Positions 6,020 to 7,014 of a stretch of DNA of 7,014 nucleotides are shown piece after piece; within the stretch, counting starts at the first letter, position 1, and each line of letters starts with the position of its first letter. Source of the DNA: Anaerolineales bacterium UBA4826 (GTDB lineage: Bacteria > Chloroflexota > Anaerolineae > UBA4142). A program made the position numbers and the translations under genes. Location: the NCBI GenBank assembly GCA_002400365.1, contig DHFK01000130.1, positions 12,948 through 19,961 on the forward strand, read 5' to 3'. A model generated the notes under the pieces. That model did no database searches, was not told the origin of the DNA, and worked only from the letters and a program-made list of their open reading frames with translations.

Positions 6020-6508
6020 ATGTCCAAACAGATTTCAATCGACCGATTCACCCAGCCGTTGTTCGAGTTGCTCGACGAAACATTCGAGAACGTGCACGGC
6101 GCGTACCTCGACAAAGGCAACTCGCTCTTTGAAACGCTCGCGCCCGTGACTGCCGAGCAAGCCTCACGCGCCGCGTCCAACCAGGTGGCGACGATTGCCG
6201 CTCAGGTCAAGCACGTGCGGTTCTATCGGTGCGTGCTGCAAGACTATATTCTGAACAAGAATGTGGGCAAGGTGGACTGGGGAGAAATTTGGCGCACGAC
6301 GAGCCAAGTCACACCCGAAGAATGGGAAACCATCAAGCGTGAACTCAAAGAAACTTACCAGAGTGTTCTCGCCACGCTGAAAAACCTGGACAACTGGGAA
6401 GGCGAGCACAGCATCGAGGGCGCTATGGGTATTGTCGTGCACACGGCGTATCACCTGGGCGAAATCCGCCAAGCCCTGGGCGTCATCAACTCGGATCGAC
6501 AAGGATAA
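6020..6508 (+). CDS. DinB superfamily four-helix bundle protein
   Basis: The 162-residue product looks like a DinB/YfiT-like putative metal-dependent protein. Four long helices are evident, and the three histidines expected for the metal site sit at His65 (AAQVKHVRFY), His141 and His145 (VVHTAYHLGEIRQAL), the last being the classic HxxxH-LGEIRQ ending. The superfamily includes bacillithiol- and mycothiol-dependent S-transferases and DNA-damage-induced proteins, so thiol conjugation of a small toxic molecule is possible but not shown. AAGGAG at 6009-6014 gives a five-base spacing to ATG 6020. It differs strongly from the ClbS-like protein at 4863-5366, with which it shares only the fold class. 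A 68-base gap with an imperfect hairpin separates it from the DUF1697 gene. Confidence 0.88.
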   Translation: MSKQISIDRFTQPLFELLDETFENVHGAYLDKGNSLFETLAPVTAEQASRAASNQVATIAAQVKHVRFYRCVLQDYILNKNVGKVDWGEIWRTTSQVTPEEWETIKRELKETYQSVLATLKNLDNWEGEHSIEGAMGIVVHTAYHLGEIRQALGVINSDRQG

Positions 6509-6598
6509 GCCATGCGCGCATCTCTCAGCGCATCCCTGATTTTGAGACATTTCGCTTGATCGCGAGTCAGGCATCCCAATCTGCAAAGGAGATTGAAC

Positions 6599-7009
6599 TT
6601 GCCGAAAGGACTGAGCGGAATGAAAGAATATCGCAATCCCGCGAATGTACATCCACCCATTGCGGGCTATACCCATCAGATCGAGGTTCAAGGCGCTGAG
6701 CGGCTGCTGGTGCTTTCGGGACAAGTGGGCAGAAGAGAAGACGGCAGCGTGCCTGATGACCCCATCGAGCAACTGGACATTGCGCTAGAAAATCTTTGCC
6801 GCAATCTTCGAGCGGGGAAGATGGATGTGCCGGATCTTCTGAAACGCACTTTTTATCTGGTGGGCGATATGGATGCGGTGCGGCGACGAGACGTAATCAC
6901 GGCGAGACTGAAAGATCACAAACCTTGTATGACGTTGCTCTATGGTGTGCCGCTTGCCAGCCCCATTTACAAAGTTGAGATCGACGCCTGGGCAAGTAGA
7001 GCAGACTAG
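6599..7009 (+). CDS. RidA (YjgF/YER057c/UK114) family protein, lacking the catalytic arginine
   Basis: The product is a RidA-fold protein: KEYRNPANVHPPIAGYTHQI at its start, LLVLSGQVGRREDGSVPDDPIEQLDIALENL in the middle, then MDVPDLLKRTFYLVGDMDAVRRRDVI and a closing ASPIYKVEIDAWA. RidA enzymes hydrolyse reactive enamine/imine intermediates in a trimer with a conserved Arg about eleven residues before the end of the VEIxA strand. Here the matching position appears to be Leu (GVPLASP), so imine deaminase activity is doubtful and it likely belongs to a non-archetypal Rid group. Start choice is unsettled: TTG 6599 has a fine AAAGGAG seven bases upstream, TTG 6593 is too close to it, and ATG 6620 (129 residues) has GAAAGGA nine bases upstream and agrees best with where homologues begin. 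I list 6599 for its ribosome binding site. Confidence 0.85.
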   Translation: MPKGLSGMKEYRNPANVHPPIAGYTHQIEVQGAERLLVLSGQVGRREDGSVPDDPIEQLDIALENLCRNLRAGKMDVPDLLKRTFYLVGDMDAVRRRDVITARLKDHKPCMTLLYGVPLASPIYKVEIDAWASRAD

Positions 7010-7014
7010 CCGAT

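Noticed and set aside
6516..6534. GCGCATC repeated twice at a 12-base interval after the DinB gene
   Set aside because: Only seven bases long, two copies, no wider context; expected by chance in this composition.

Overview
The window is a dense bacterial stretch: twelve intact or near-intact small genes and one wrecked gene, all on the + strand, most with a clear AAGGAG/GGAGG-type ribosome binding site 4-10 bases before the start. Base composition is about 50% GC, except for a GC-rich island over the broken gene. The organism cannot be named from the sequence. The mix of families (AHSA1-type SRPBCC, RibD-C 'dihydrofolate reductase family', DUF1801, ClbS/DfsB, DUF1697, DinB, non-catalytic-looking RidA, squalene-cyclase-like repeats) and the strong Shine-Dalgarno sites resemble Chloroflexota or similar soil and groundwater bacteria. 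That is inference.

Layout. (1) 3-835: the 3' part of a VOC/glyoxalase-fold protein, overlapping by GTGA with an SRPBCC protein, so translationally coupled. (2) 836-1014: the longest gene-free leader, with an extended -10 promoter candidate and an exact duplication of ATATAGGAGG. (3) 1015-2627: two RibD-C/DHFR-family paralogues (about 58% identical by hand count, no gaps) flanking an NTF2/SnoaL-like gene that appears to have lost its N-terminus. (4) 2628-3282: a possibly structured spacer, then a second, unrelated-looking SRPBCC/AHSA1 protein. (5) 3344-3972: a GC-rich pseudogene of a prenyltransferase/squalene-cyclase-like repeat protein with a large internal deletion and a one-base frameshift, followed by what looks like the orphan C-terminus of another, hydrophobic protein. 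(6) 4011-5951: a tight four-gene run, DUF1801 - DUF1801 - ClbS/DfsB - DUF1697, with gaps of only 15-26 bases. (7) 6020-7009: a DinB-superfamily four-helix protein and a RidA-family protein.

How they work together: no single pathway is visible. Every product is a small soluble protein from a family whose members bind or modify small molecules (VOC, SRPBCC, NTF2, RibD-C reductase, DinB-like thiol transferase, RidA). Four families (SRPBCC, RibD-C, DUF1801, DinB/ClbS) occur twice within 7 kb, and two places show gene decay. The most economical reading is an accessory region that collects small detoxification, stress or secondary-metabolism genes in one orientation, with at least three separate transcription or translation units. 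I see no transposase, integrase, tRNA, CRISPR array, attC site or convincing rho-independent terminator. I did not find a clearly new biological system; the best leads are the paralogue-rich array itself, the composite pseudogene and the 836-1014 leader.
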